Below, in pieces: positions 53,944 to 62,457 of a DNA stretch of 64,000 bases. The notes under the pieces are model-generated. The model was not told where the DNA came from. It did not search any database and saw only the letters and a program-made list of their open reading frames with translations. The stretch lies in contig NZ_JAKZFS010000004.1 of assembly GCF_022808915.1 (NCBI RefSeq), positions 62,001 to 126,000 of the forward strand, given 5' to 3'. The position numbers and the translations under genes were made by a program. This stretch comes from Fundidesulfovibrio terrae. Its GTDB lineage: Bacteria; Desulfobacterota; Desulfovibrionia; Desulfovibrionales; Desulfovibrionaceae. Every line of letters starts with the position of its first letter. The stretch's first letter is position 1.

Positions 53944-54132
53944 ATGACCAGCCCCAGCGAACCACCCAGAATTCCGGACGCCATCGAACTCAACAAGGTC
54001 ATCCTGGAATTCATGATCGCCAGGTCGCACAAGCGGACCGCGGAGATAGACGCCTTCGTGAACGGCTCCAACAGGACGGACATGCTCGTCATGGAGGTCT
54101 TCAAGGGCCTCATCGCCAGCGCCAAAGCCTAA
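53944..54132 (+). CDS. Small protein of unknown function
   Basis: A 62-residue soluble protein (MTSPSEPPRIPDAIELNKVI...), helical in the second half, without a recognised family. The ATG at 53944 has GAGG six bases upstream; one at 53932 is also possible. Moderate coding confidence. Confidence 0.55.
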   Translation: MTSPSEPPRIPDAIELNKVILEFMIARSHKRTAEIDAFVNGSNRTDMLVMEVFKGLIASAKA

Positions 54133-54380
54133 CTTTCCGCCGGACCGGTCCGCACGGGACTCGCCCGGTCGCATCCTCAAGAAATCCCGTCCCACGAATA
54201 TCGCGCCCTGGCCCTAGCCGGTCAGGGCATTCCTGTCCTGGACGCCCCGGCGTCCCCCGCCTCCCGCAACTCATACGGATTAGAGCTATCCGGCCGACGG
54301 TTTCCGGAAACCGCCCCAAACGGGTGGCGCTTGACAGAGGCCCCCCTCGCGTTCATGAGAAATCATCGGCGATTCCCTAT

Positions 54381-54407
54381 CCGCCCGGGCCGGTCACGCT
54401 CGGGCGG
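54381..54407 (+). promoter_or_regulatory. Leader hairpin ahead of the superoxide dismutase gene
   Basis: Arms CCGCCCG (54381-54387) and CGGGCGG (54401-54407), 15 bases before the ATG and just ahead of GGAGG. A TTGACA at 54332-54337 may be the -35 element; no good -10 was found. Confidence 0.35.
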
Positions 54408-54422
54408 TCTTTGGAGGTTTCC

Positions 54423-55136
54423 ATGAGTGATCGCAGTGACGGCGGCCTGACCCGCAGAGAGTTCAACGCCCTCGCCGCCTCGGCCGTCGCAGCAGCCGCT
54501 TTCGGCGCGTTCTCACCCCAACCGGCCCATGCGCAAGGAGCTCCCGTGTTTCCCATCCCTGTGTTGCCCTTTCCGGAAGATGCCCTGGAACCTGTGATTT
54601 CCGCCAAAACCATCTCCTTCCATTACGGAAAGCACACCAAGACGTATTACGACAACATGAACAAGATGCTCGAAGGCAAGCCCAGCGCGGGCATGACCCT
54701 GGAGAAGGTGTTCCTGGACGCCTCCAAGGACGCAGCCGCCGTGGGCCTGTTCAACAACGCCGCCCAGGCGTGGAATCACACTTTCTACTTCGCGGGCCTG
54801 AAAAAGGGCGGAGGCGGCGCTCCCTCGGGCAAGCTCGGCGACGCCATCAAGGCCGCCTTCGGCGGTTTCGAGGAGTTCAAAAAGGCCTTCATCGACGCGG
54901 CCGTCACCCAGTTCGGCAGCGGCTGGGCCTGGCTGGTGGAGGACGCCGGAACGCTCAAGGTGGTCAAGACCCCCAACGCCATGAACCCCATGGTCAACAA
55001 CCAGAAGCCCATCCTCACAGTGGACGTCTGGGAGCACGCCTACTACCTCGACTACCAGAACCGCCGGGCCGATTACGTCAAGGACGTGCTGGAGAAACTG
55101 GTGAACTGGGACGTGGCGGCGAAGAATCTGGGCTAG
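54423..55136 (+). CDS. sodB: Fe-type superoxide dismutase, Tat-exported
   Basis: A 237-residue Fe/Mn superoxide dismutase with a twin-arginine signal (TRREF followed by a hydrophobic stretch and ending AHAQG near residue 38). Metal ligands are in place: His in SFHYGKH, His in AWNHTFYF, and Asp/His in DVWEHAYY. The GLFNNAAQAWNH and GGGGAPSG patterns favour the iron type. It would detoxify superoxide in the periplasm; export by Tat fits metal loading in the cytoplasm. GGAGG precedes the ATG. Confidence 0.92.
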   Translation: MSDRSDGGLTRREFNALAASAVAAAAFGAFSPQPAHAQGAPVFPIPVLPFPEDALEPVISAKTISFHYGKHTKTYYDNMNKMLEGKPSAGMTLEKVFLDASKDAAAVGLFNNAAQAWNHTFYFAGLKKGGGGAPSGKLGDAIKAAFGGFEEFKKAFIDAAVTQFGSGWAWLVEDAGTLKVVKTPNAMNPMVNNQKPILTVDVWEHAYYLDYQNRRADYVKDVLEKLVNWDVAAKNLG

Positions 55137-55339
55137 CCTCCGGACGCTCGGGCGCGCTGCCGTCCGAACGTCCCATGCCGATGGCCGCGGCCATATGAAA
55201 CGCGTTAAATCGGGCCGGGCCTGGAGCCATCCGGGGCCGGCCAGCCTCATTTTCCCCCTGCTGACGCTTATTTTCGTTGAAACGACGTTGCCCGGCGGCT
55301 ATATGGAGGCGAGAATCCCAAAAGCCAGGAGACCTCGCC

Positions 55340-56398
55340 ATGAAAATCGACGACATCGCCAAGCTCCTCGGCGGCGAAGCCGCATCGCTGCTGGAACACA
55401 CCTGCACCACCGTCTCCAAAAAGCAGCTGCATCTGCCCGGCCCCGACATGGTGGACCGCATCTATTCCCAGACCGACCGGCCCGTGCCCGTGCTGCGCAG
55501 CCTCCAGGCCCTGTACTCGGCCGGACGTCTCGCCAAGACCGGCTACGTGTCCATCCTGCCCGTGGACCAGGGCATCGAACACTCCGCCGGGGCCTCCTTC
55601 GCGCCCAACCCCGTCTATTTCGACCCGGAAAATATCGTGAAGCTGGCCATCGAGGCCGGATGCAACGGCGTGGCCTCCACCATGGGCGTGCTGGGAGCGG
55701 TGGCCCGCAGATACGCTCACAAGATTCCCTTCATCCTCAAGATCAACCACAACGAACTGCTCACCTACCCGGCCAAGGCAGACCAGATCATGTTCGCCCA
55801 GGTGGAGCAGGCCTTCTCCATGGGCTGCATTGCCGTTGGCGCCACCATCTACTTCGGCGCTCAGGAATCCACCCGGCAGATCCAGGAAGTCTCCAAGGCT
55901 TTCAGCCGCGCCCACGAGCTGGGCATGGCCACCATCCTGTGGTGCTACACGCGCAACCCCGGCTTCGTGAAGGACGGCGTGGACTACCACGCCTCGGCCG
56001 ACCTCACCGGGCAGGCCAACCACCTGGGCGTGACCATCGAGGCCGACATCATCAAGCAGAAACTGCCCGTCAACAACGGCGGCTACACGGCCATCAAGTT
56101 CGGCAAGACCGACAAGCGCGTCTACTCCGAACTGACCACCGATCATCCCATCGACCTGTGCCGCTACCAGGTGCTTAACTGCTACTGCGGCCGCATGGGG
56201 CTCATCAACTCGGGCGGACCGTCCGGCGGCGCGTCGGACCTGGCCGAGGCCGTCAAGACCGCCGTGGTCAACAAGCGAGCGGGCGGCATGGGACTCATCT
56301 CGGGGCGCAAGGCGTTTCAGCGGCCCATGAAGGAAGGCGTGGAGCTTCTGCGCGCGATTCAGGACGTGTATTTGTGCAAGCAGGTGACCGTGGCGTAG
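55340..56398 (+). CDS. fbaB: Class I fructose-bisphosphate aldolase, archaeal type
   Basis: A 352-residue Schiff-base aldolase of the DhnA/FbaB type that cleaves or forms fructose 1,6-bisphosphate. The pattern [18 protein letters not shown] near residue 72, catalytic Lys region FILKINHN, and a second Lys in [12 protein letters not shown] are visible. It acts in glycolysis/gluconeogenesis. AGGAG lies ahead of the ATG. Confidence 0.92.
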   Translation: MKIDDIAKLLGGEAASLLEHTCTTVSKKQLHLPGPDMVDRIYSQTDRPVPVLRSLQALYSAGRLAKTGYVSILPVDQGIEHSAGASFAPNPVYFDPENIVKLAIEAGCNGVASTMGVLGAVARRYAHKIPFILKINHNELLTYPAKADQIMFAQVEQAFSMGCIAVGATIYFGAQESTRQIQEVSKAFSRAHELGMATILWCYTRNPGFVKDGVDYHASADLTGQANHLGVTIEADIIKQKLPVNNGGYTAIKFGKTDKRVYSELTTDHPIDLCRYQVLNCYCGRMGLINSGGPSGGASDLAEAVKTAVVNKRAGGMGLISGRKAFQRPMKEGVELLRAIQDVYLCKQVTVA

Positions 56399-56439
56399 CT
56401 CCCGGTTTTTTGAGGCGTAGGAGCGAAGGGAAGAAGCAA

Positions 56440-56510
56440 GACGCCTCCGGCGGCCAAAGGGACCAGTCCCTTTGGAAACCCCTATCGCTTCGCGTCGATC
56501 GATGTGAAGT
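56440..56510. repeat. Dispersed intergenic hairpin repeat, copy D
   Basis: GCCTCCGGCGG, hairpin CCAAAGGGA/TCCCTTTGG (56454-56475), AAACCC and CTTCGCGTCGATCGATGTGAAG; same orientation as copy A, convergent genes on both sides. Confidence 0.8.
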
Positions 56511-56527
56511 CAGGCGGGTGCGAAAGA

Positions 56528-56568
56528 AGGCCGGAAGCGCGCAAGGCGCGCTTCCGGCCTGTTTGTTG
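56528..56568. terminator. Terminator between fbaB and the proline-rich gene
   Basis: Perfect 15-bp stem (56528-56542 with 56546-56560), loop AAG, followed by GTTTGTT on the plus strand and by TTCTTTC on the minus strand; serves both convergent genes. Confidence 0.85.
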
Positions 56569-56576
56569 AGGGGAGG

Positions 56577-56981
56577 CTACCAGCCGGGGCGGTAGCCGTG
56601 GGGCATGTGGTGCCAGGGCCTGCCTTGCTGGGCCGGGATATACGTGTAATGGCCCAGGCGTCCCGGATGGATGTGCGGCGGCAGCGGCCCGAGAACCCAC
56701 GACCCGTACTGGTACGACCAGTACTGGTGCGCCATGGGGTCCCAGTAGATGTTCCAGGCCGGGTAGTACACGTATTCCACCACCGGAACCTGATAGACGG
56801 GCGGCGGCGGAGGAGGGGGCGGCGGAGGCGGCGCCGGGGCGGGCACCACCACGACCGGCGGCGGAGGCGGCGCGGGAACTCCGATGCTTATGGAGATGTC
56901 CGGGCCTCCCCGGTACGCCCAGGACTGGGCGCTTACCAGCAGGCAGCATGCAGCCAGCAGGACGGAAACGGCTTTCTTCAT
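56577..56981 (-). CDS. Exported proline- and aromatic-rich protein
   Basis: A 134-residue protein with a signal peptide (MKKAVSVLLAACCLLVSAQSWA), two polyproline tracts (residues ~37-61) and a C-terminal part rich in Tyr, Trp and His (AHQYWSYQYGSWVLG, HIHPGRLGHYTY). No family recognised; it may be a cell-envelope or metal-binding protein. The ATG at 56981 starts a complete signal peptide. Confidence 0.7.
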   Translation of the reverse strand: MKKAVSVLLAACCLLVSAQSWAYRGGPDISISIGVPAPPPPPVVVVPAPAPPPPPPPPPPPVYQVPVVEYVYYPAWNIYWDPMAHQYWSYQYGSWVLGPLPPHIHPGRLGHYTYIPAQQGRPWHHMPHGYRPGW

Positions 56982-57154
56982 GACGGGCCTCGATTCGAAG
57001 CTGTGGCCGCGACAGGGGGAACGTCCCCGGATCACGGCCTGTTTTGCCTCGACCCAATAGAGTCATACGGCCCCCATTTCACGTTACAAAATATTCACCT
57101 CAAAACACAAAAAATGGGCATGAGGCGCGGTTTTGCGCGCTTCATGCCCCGGCC

Positions 57155-57225
57155 ATCCTCGCATCGATCGGCGCGAAGCCATACAGGATTCCAAAGGAAC
57201 GAAGTTCCTTTGGCCGCCGGAGGCT
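57155..57225. repeat. Dispersed intergenic hairpin repeat, copy E
   Basis: TCGCATCGATCGGCGCGAAG, GGATT, hairpin CCAAAGGAAC/GTTCCTTTGG (57191-57213, loop GAA), GGCCGCCGGAGGC. Closest to copy B in layout and to copy A in hairpin sequence. Confidence 0.8.
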
Positions 57226-57226
57226 C

Positions 57227-57973
57227 TTAAACGCTTTCCTCTTGGTCTTCTCTTCCGATCAATCTTCTGAACATGTCCTCGATCTTCCCGTGGTGCGACC
57301 CGGCCCAGTAGACCTTGCCGCAGCCGGGACAGCGGGAGAACTCCTCAAAATATCTCTTGGTCCTGGGTTCGAGCAGGTGCATGACGTCGGCCTTGGACGT
57401 GCTTTCGAGCAGCCCGTTGCAGCGCAGGCAGCGCCTGAAAGCCTCAGCCTTGCGTGCGAGCCCAAAGAACCGCACCACGTCGCGGGCCTGCTCCACGGGG
57501 TCGTTGGCGCGCACCAGGCGTCCCCAAACCACGATCCTGCGCCGCAGCACCCCCCGGTCCCGGGTGAGCAGGATGCGCGCCTGACTTGCGGCCAGTCGGG
57601 CCACGTCGGCGTCCTGGAAATGGCGGTCATAGAGCGTGTCGAAGCCCAGGAGGCGCAGGTAGGTGGCCAGGCGTCCCACGTTGGCGTCTGCGATGAAGCG
57701 AACCTGCGCGAGGGCGGGGCGTTCCAGGTGCGCCATGGTGACGTCCACCGGAGGCATCGCGGGGAAAATGTCGACGGCTTCGCCGCCGGCCGGAATGTGG
57801 CCGAAACCGGCGGGTTGCCCATTCACGCCTAGTCCGTATACTTCGGTGTGCGGCACGCCGAGCGATTCCACCGCGTCCTTGACGGACGCCCGGCGCGCCG
57901 TGGGAAAGTCCACGCGGCCGCTTCCCGCCAGGGAGGCGAGTTCGCCGTGAAAATGGAGTGTGGCCGTGTTCAT
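57227..57973 (-). CDS. Ubiquitin-like/Mut7-C RNase-fold protein
   Basis: A 248-residue protein. Residues ~1-85 form a MoaD/ThiS-like (ubiquitin) domain, and ~90-248 a Mut7-C PIN-like RNase domain (VRFIADANVGRLATYLRLLGFDT, ILLTRDRGVLRRR) with a zinc ribbon (CLRCNGLL, CPGCGKVYW). The first acidic residue (ADANVGRL) is present. The function in bacteria is not established; an RNA-degrading role is assumed. Its ATG shares the tetranucleotide CATG with the divergent protease gene. No good Shine-Dalgarno. Confidence 0.85.
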   Translation of the reverse strand: MNTATLHFHGELASLAGSGRVDFPTARRASVKDAVESLGVPHTEVYGLGVNGQPAGFGHIPAGGEAVDIFPAMPPVDVTMAHLERPALAQVRFIADANVGRLATYLRLLGFDTLYDRHFQDADVARLAASQARILLTRDRGVLRRRIVVWGRLVRANDPVEQARDVVRFFGLARKAEAFRRCLRCNGLLESTSKADVMHLLEPRTKRYFEEFSRCPGCGKVYWAGSHHGKIEDMFRRLIGREDQEESV

Positions 57974-59210
57974 GAACGGTTTCGTTGTTGCGATCCTGGT
58001 TTCGATGTTCGTTGTGTCCGCCATAACAGGGCTGGCCCGTTGGCTCAACGTGCGCGGGCTGACGGGCGTGATGCCGTGCGAGTTCGAGGGGGTGTTTCCC
58101 GAACAGGAGTACGTCCGGTCACGCGAGTACCTGCGGGCCGGGGCCGGCCTGGAGTGGGCGCGCGAGGGTTTCGATCTGCTGGTGGTGGCCGCATTCGCCA
58201 TGGCCGGGGGCTTCGGCTGGCTGGACGCCTGGGTGCGCACGCTCGGATTTGGCGAACTGGGTTCGGGCCTGGTGTTCCTGGGCGCTTTGGCGGCCGCGCA
58301 GGGCGTGCTGGGCCTGCCTTTCGACGTCTACGGGACGTTCGTGCTGGAAGCCCGCTTCGGCTTCAACGCCACCACGCCGGAAGTGTTCATCCTGGACAGG
58401 ATCAAGGGCGCTGCGTTGGGTGCGGTGCTCGGGGGCGGACTGCTTGCGGCGGTGTTGTGGGCCTACGGGCGGATGGGGAGCTACGCCTGGCTTGGCGCGT
58501 GGGCGGCTATCGCCGTGTTCACGGCGGTGCTGATGGTGGTGGCCCCGGTGTGGATTCTCCCGCTCTTCAACCGTTTCTCGCCGCTCGAAGAGGGATCGCT
58601 TCGCCGGTCCATCGAAGAGTACGCCGCGGCCAAGGGTTTCAGCCTGGACGGCATCTTTGTCATGGACGGCTCCAAACGGTCCTCCAAGGCCAACGCCTTT
58701 TTCACGGGCCTCGGCAAACGCAAGCGCATCAGTTTGTATGACACTCTGGTTGACAAGCTGTCTACGGACGAAGTTGTGGCCGTGCTGGCTCACGAAATGG
58801 GCCATGCCCGGCTCGGGCACATCCGCAAGGGGTTCATGCTGGCCATGCTGAAGATGGGGCTGACGCTCTGCGTGCTGCAGCTTTTTCTGGGCGCGTCCGG
58901 GATGCAGGAGGCGTTCGGGGTGGGGAGGCCGTCGGCCTACGTGGGGCTTGCGCTCTTCGGGCTGGCCTACCAGCCCCTGGCCCTGGCGCTGGGGGTGGTT
59001 GCCAACTGGTTCTCGCGGCGTTTCGAATTCGAGGCGGACGCCTATGCGGCGGACGCACCGGGCGGGGGGGCGGCCCTGGCCTCGGCGCTCAAGTCCTTAA
59101 GCGTGGCCAACCTCTCCAACCTGACGCCGCACGCGCTCACGGTCTGGCTGCACTACAGCCATCCGCCGGTGCTTCAGAGGATCAGGCGGCTTACGAACTC
59201 TTGCGGGTGA
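57972..59210 (+). CDS. M48-family (Ste24-like) membrane metalloprotease
   Basis: A 412-residue integral-membrane zinc protease. Zinc-binding HEMGH in VLAHEMGHARLGH near residue 275 and the third ligand in FEFEADAYAA near 352. The N-terminal half has several helices and the Ste24-like PEQEYVRSREYL and GLPFDVYGTFVLEARFGFN stretches. It degrades or matures membrane proteins. GTG at 57966, seven bases past GGAG, is a possible start. The start region is shared with the divergent Mut7-C gene; the stop overlaps the convergent EAL-HDOD gene by 20 bases. Confidence 0.9.
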   Translation: MNGFVVAILVSMFVVSAITGLARWLNVRGLTGVMPCEFEGVFPEQEYVRSREYLRAGAGLEWAREGFDLLVVAAFAMAGGFGWLDAWVRTLGFGELGSGLVFLGALAAAQGVLGLPFDVYGTFVLEARFGFNATTPEVFILDRIKGAALGAVLGGGLLAAVLWAYGRMGSYAWLGAWAAIAVFTAVLMVVAPVWILPLFNRFSPLEEGSLRRSIEEYAAAKGFSLDGIFVMDGSKRSSKANAFFTGLGKRKRISLYDTLVDKLSTDEVVAVLAHEMGHARLGHIRKGFMLAMLKMGLTLCVLQLFLGASGMQEAFGVGRPSAYVGLALFGLAYQPLALALGVVANWFSRRFEFEADAYAADAPGGGAALASALKSLSVANLSNLTPHALTVWLHYSHPPVLQRIRRLTNSCG

Positions 59211-60438
59211 AGGAGGCGGCGAATTCCATGGCCTGGGAATAGCTCTCGGCGGCCAGTTCGGCGGGGATGTCCAGGGCGACGAGGGCGCGCTCCAGGCCGG
59301 CCCAGTCCCCATGCTCGAAGCAGTGGGTCATGGTAAGCCAGGGCGCGAGGGGGCCGGTGCGGGCAAGCAGGGCCTCCTTCACGCGGGCGTCCAGGGGCAG
59401 ATTGCCCAGAAGCTCCTCAATGGGCGACTGGAGCATGGCGTCCAGCAGGGAGAAAAGTCCCAGGGTGAAGAGGTTGTCGACCTGTTGCTGGTCCAGGCCC
59501 TGCCCTGTGCCCGCCAGTTCGAAGAACCGGGCCCGCTGCAGGGACAGGAAGGCCAGCTCCCCGGCCTTGCCGGAGGGCGAGATGTCCGTGAGGGCGATGA
59601 CCCGCAGCCAGTGCCGGAGCTGGGTCCAGCCCAGGTACATGATGGCCCTGGGGATGGAGAGCTTCTCCATGCGCTGCCCGTGCAGGGGTGAATTCAGATA
59701 GCTGAGCAGGCGGTAGGTGAGGGACACGTCGGAGCGGATGGCCTCGGCCAGTGAGTCGGCATCGGGCTGGTCGGACTGGGTGAGGCGCAAGAGCTTCAGC
59801 CGGGCGATCTCGTTGGAGGCCAGGCGCCGTCCGGCCACTACCTCGGGTTTCTTGAAGAAATATCCCTGGAACAGGCTGAATCCCAGCTTTTTGGCAGTGG
59901 CGAAGGCGTCTTCGTCCTCGACCTTCCTGGCCATGGCCGTGATCTTGCGGTCGTGCAGGGGCTTGAGGATCGGGGCGAGGCTTTCCGGCGTTTTGCCCAG
60001 CACGTCCACAATGGCCAAATCGGCCAGTTCCAGCAGCGGAGCCGCATCCGGGCGGGCCTGGAAGCCATTGACGGCGATCTGAAAGCCCTCGGCCTTGAGG
60101 GCGTCCAAGGCGGCCAGCAGGGGATCGTCCAGGAGGATGCCTTCCTCCACCTGCACCACGGTCTTGTCCGCGGGTAGGGCGTAGGGGGCCTTGTCCAGGA
60201 TGGTCCTGCGCCCGAAGTTCACCAGGATTTTCTGGCTGCCGGAGAGATCTCCGGGCTGGAGCTGGAAGGCTCCGGCCACCACGGTGAGGGTGGCGGCGTC
60301 CAGGTCGGCGAACACGGCCTGGGTGGAGGCCAGACCCTGCCGATAGAGCAGCTCGTGCCCGAAAACGCGCAGATCGGCCGTGAAGACCGGTTGGCGGGCG
60401 AAAAGGGGTGGGGCGGCCAGGGCCTGGTATCCAAACAT
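59191..60438 (-). CDS. EAL-like/HDOD-domain signalling protein
   Basis: A 415-residue cytoplasmic protein of the YuxH/CdgJ type. The N-terminal half is an EAL fold (ARQPVFTADLRVFGHELLYRQG) without catalytic residues: ELLYR for EAL and AVNGFQ for the DDFG block, so it should not cleave c-di-GMP. The C-terminal half is HDOD (~200-400; IRSDVSLTYRLLSYLNS, RAIMYLGWTQLRHWL). Such proteins link c-di-GMP-type signals to motility and attachment. Confidence 0.87.
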   Translation of the reverse strand: MFGYQALAAPPLFARQPVFTADLRVFGHELLYRQGLASTQAVFADLDAATLTVVAGAFQLQPGDLSGSQKILVNFGRRTILDKAPYALPADKTVVQVEEGILLDDPLLAALDALKAEGFQIAVNGFQARPDAAPLLELADLAIVDVLGKTPESLAPILKPLHDRKITAMARKVEDEDAFATAKKLGFSLFQGYFFKKPEVVAGRRLASNEIARLKLLRLTQSDQPDADSLAEAIRSDVSLTYRLLSYLNSPLHGQRMEKLSIPRAIMYLGWTQLRHWLRVIALTDISPSGKAGELAFLSLQRARFFELAGTGQGLDQQQVDNLFTLGLFSLLDAMLQSPIEELLGNLPLDARVKEALLARTGPLAPWLTMTHCFEHGDWAGLERALVALDIPAELAAESYSQAMEFAASFTRKSS

Positions 60439-60499
60439 CGTAGGCGTACCCTATCCGGCTTGGCACGGGGTTGCAACAGCGCGGGGCGGTCCTGCGGGC

Positions 60500-62284
60500 T
60501 CAGTCGATCATGCAGAACCCGTCGGTGATGGATTCGCACTCCTTGAAGACCTTGGCTTCGCAACGGCAGCAGATGGAGTAGTCGATGTTTTTCAGCACCT
60601 CGCGGATGGCCTCGGCCTTGGTGTCGAACACGGAGTCCTTGCCCAGGCCCTGCATGCAGCCGCACAGGCGCAAGGTGTCCAGCACCTCCTGCTTGAGCGA
60701 ACACAGGTAGAGCCTGCGCCCCTCCTTGCCCAGGGTGGTCTCCTGCTGGAAGACCATCTGGCAGCCGGTCACGTCGATGAAGTTCACCCCGCTGGCCACC
60801 AGGATGACGTGCTTCTGCTCGGTGTCCTGCAGGATGTGGTGCAGCTCCTCGGAGATGTGGTTCACCGCGCCGAAGAAGATGGAGCCGTCCAGGCGTAGGA
60901 TCTTCACCTGGGGGCATTCCAGCAGGGGCTTGCGGGCGATGTTGGCCAGGTGGCGCTTGCGGCCGGCCGGGTCCGGGGCCAGGGTGATGAAGTGGGGATG
61001 CGAGGTGCGGTTCAGGTAGAACAGAAGCGACAACATGACCCCGGAGAACAGGGCGAACTCCAGGTTGACCGCCAGACACGACACCGCCGTGATGCCCATG
61101 ACCACGGCCTCGTGGCTGCTGGTGCGCACGATGCGGTGGATGTCCCGGCCGTGGATGAGCCCGCCGGCCACCACCATGAGCACCCCTGCCACCCCGGCCA
61201 TGGGCAGGTGGGCGGTCAGCGGGGCCACCAGCACCCCGGCCAGGGCCACGGCCACGGCCGAGAACACCGCCGCCAGGGGCGTCTTGGCCCCGGACTGCAG
61301 GTTCACCCCGGTCCTGGTGAAGGAGCCGGACGAGGCGTAGCCCGAGAAGAAGCTGCCCACGAGGTTGGAGATGCCCTGGCCCATGAATTCCTGGTTGTTG
61401 TCCAGGCGCTGGCCGCTGGCGGCGGCCACGGCGCGGGCGATGGCCACGGCCTCGGCCAGCCCGAGCATGGCCACGGCCAGCGCGCCCGGCACCAGGTCGC
61501 TTATGGACGAGGGCTCGGCCAGGGGCCAGGAGAACGGCGGCAGGCCTCCGGGCAGGGCTCCGGCCATCTTCAGCCCCCGCGCGTCTCCCCCCAGGGCCCA
61601 GGCCATCAGGCTTGCGGCCACCATGGCCAGGAGCAGGCCGGGCAGCTTGGGATACTTTTTCCGGAAGAACAAAGCCGTGCCCAGGGCTGTAGCGCCCACG
61701 GCCAGGGCGGCCGGATCGGACTCGAGGGAGGCCGCGGGCAGGGCTGCCAGCAGTTTCCATCCGGAGCCCTTGGGCAGGTCCACCCCGAGCAGGTGGCTCA
61801 GCTGGCCCAGCGCGATGAGCACCGCGGCCCCGGCTGTGAACCCGGTCATGACCGAGCGGGACACGAAATTGATGAGCGCGCCCATCCTGGCCATGCCCAG
61901 CGCCAGCTGGAACAGGCCGGTGAGGAAGGTCAGGGTCAGGGCCAGCTCGATGTAGCGCGGCGAGAAGGGCTCGGCCATGGCCGAGATGTTGGCGAATACC
62001 ACGATGGAGATGGCCGTTGTGGGTCCGGAGATCAGGTGGAGGCTCGATCCGAACACAGCCGCCAGGATGGTGGGCACGATGGCCGAATAGAGCCCGTACT
62101 GCGGCGGCAGCCCGGCGATGAGGGCGAAGGCCAGTCCCTGGGGCAGCACGATGATGGCCCCGGTGAGCCCGGCCATGAGGTCCGCCTTGACGGCCTGGCG
62201 GTCGAGCTTGCCGCGCCAGGCACAGCACGAGGGGAGTTGGATGGAGTTTCTGGCCAGTTCGGCGAGGTCGTGCAGTGCGGACAT
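60500..62284 (-). CDS. SulP-family anion transporter with STAS domain and Cys-rich tail
   Basis: A 594-residue inner-membrane protein. The membrane part (~20-415) shows the SulP start VKADLMAGLTGAIIVLPQGLAFALIAGLPP and GLYSAIVPTILAAVFGSS; a STAS domain follows (~440-560; VKILRLDGSIFFGAVNHI, VILVASGVNFIDVTGCQM). It carries sulfate, bicarbonate or another anion. The last ~40 residues are odd, with five Cys (YSICCRCEAKVFKEC...GFC), suggesting a metal or redox site after STAS. It is flanked by c-di-GMP genes. Confidence 0.9.
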   Translation of the reverse strand: MSALHDLAELARNSIQLPSCCAWRGKLDRQAVKADLMAGLTGAIIVLPQGLAFALIAGLPPQYGLYSAIVPTILAAVFGSSLHLISGPTTAISIVVFANISAMAEPFSPRYIELALTLTFLTGLFQLALGMARMGALINFVSRSVMTGFTAGAAVLIALGQLSHLLGVDLPKGSGWKLLAALPAASLESDPAALAVGATALGTALFFRKKYPKLPGLLLAMVAASLMAWALGGDARGLKMAGALPGGLPPFSWPLAEPSSISDLVPGALAVAMLGLAEAVAIARAVAAASGQRLDNNQEFMGQGISNLVGSFFSGYASSGSFTRTGVNLQSGAKTPLAAVFSAVAVALAGVLVAPLTAHLPMAGVAGVLMVVAGGLIHGRDIHRIVRTSSHEAVVMGITAVSCLAVNLEFALFSGVMLSLLFYLNRTSHPHFITLAPDPAGRKRHLANIARKPLLECPQVKILRLDGSIFFGAVNHISEELHHILQDTEQKHVILVASGVNFIDVTGCQMVFQQETTLGKEGRRLYLCSLKQEVLDTLRLCGCMQGLGKDSVFDTKAEAIREVLKNIDYSICCRCEAKVFKECESITDGFCMID

Positions 62285-62457
62285 GGTTTCTCCGGGAAGG
62301 ATTGCCACCAAGCATACGCCCCAGGGGGCGTTATTGGCAACACTCGGGCAGTCCTGGACAATCCCTCTTCGGTGGCTGCCCAGGTTCCATCGAGCCTGCG
62401 ATGACGAAGAACAATGCTCAACGCCGATGAGCACGGCCCAGTATCCTCGCCGTTGTT

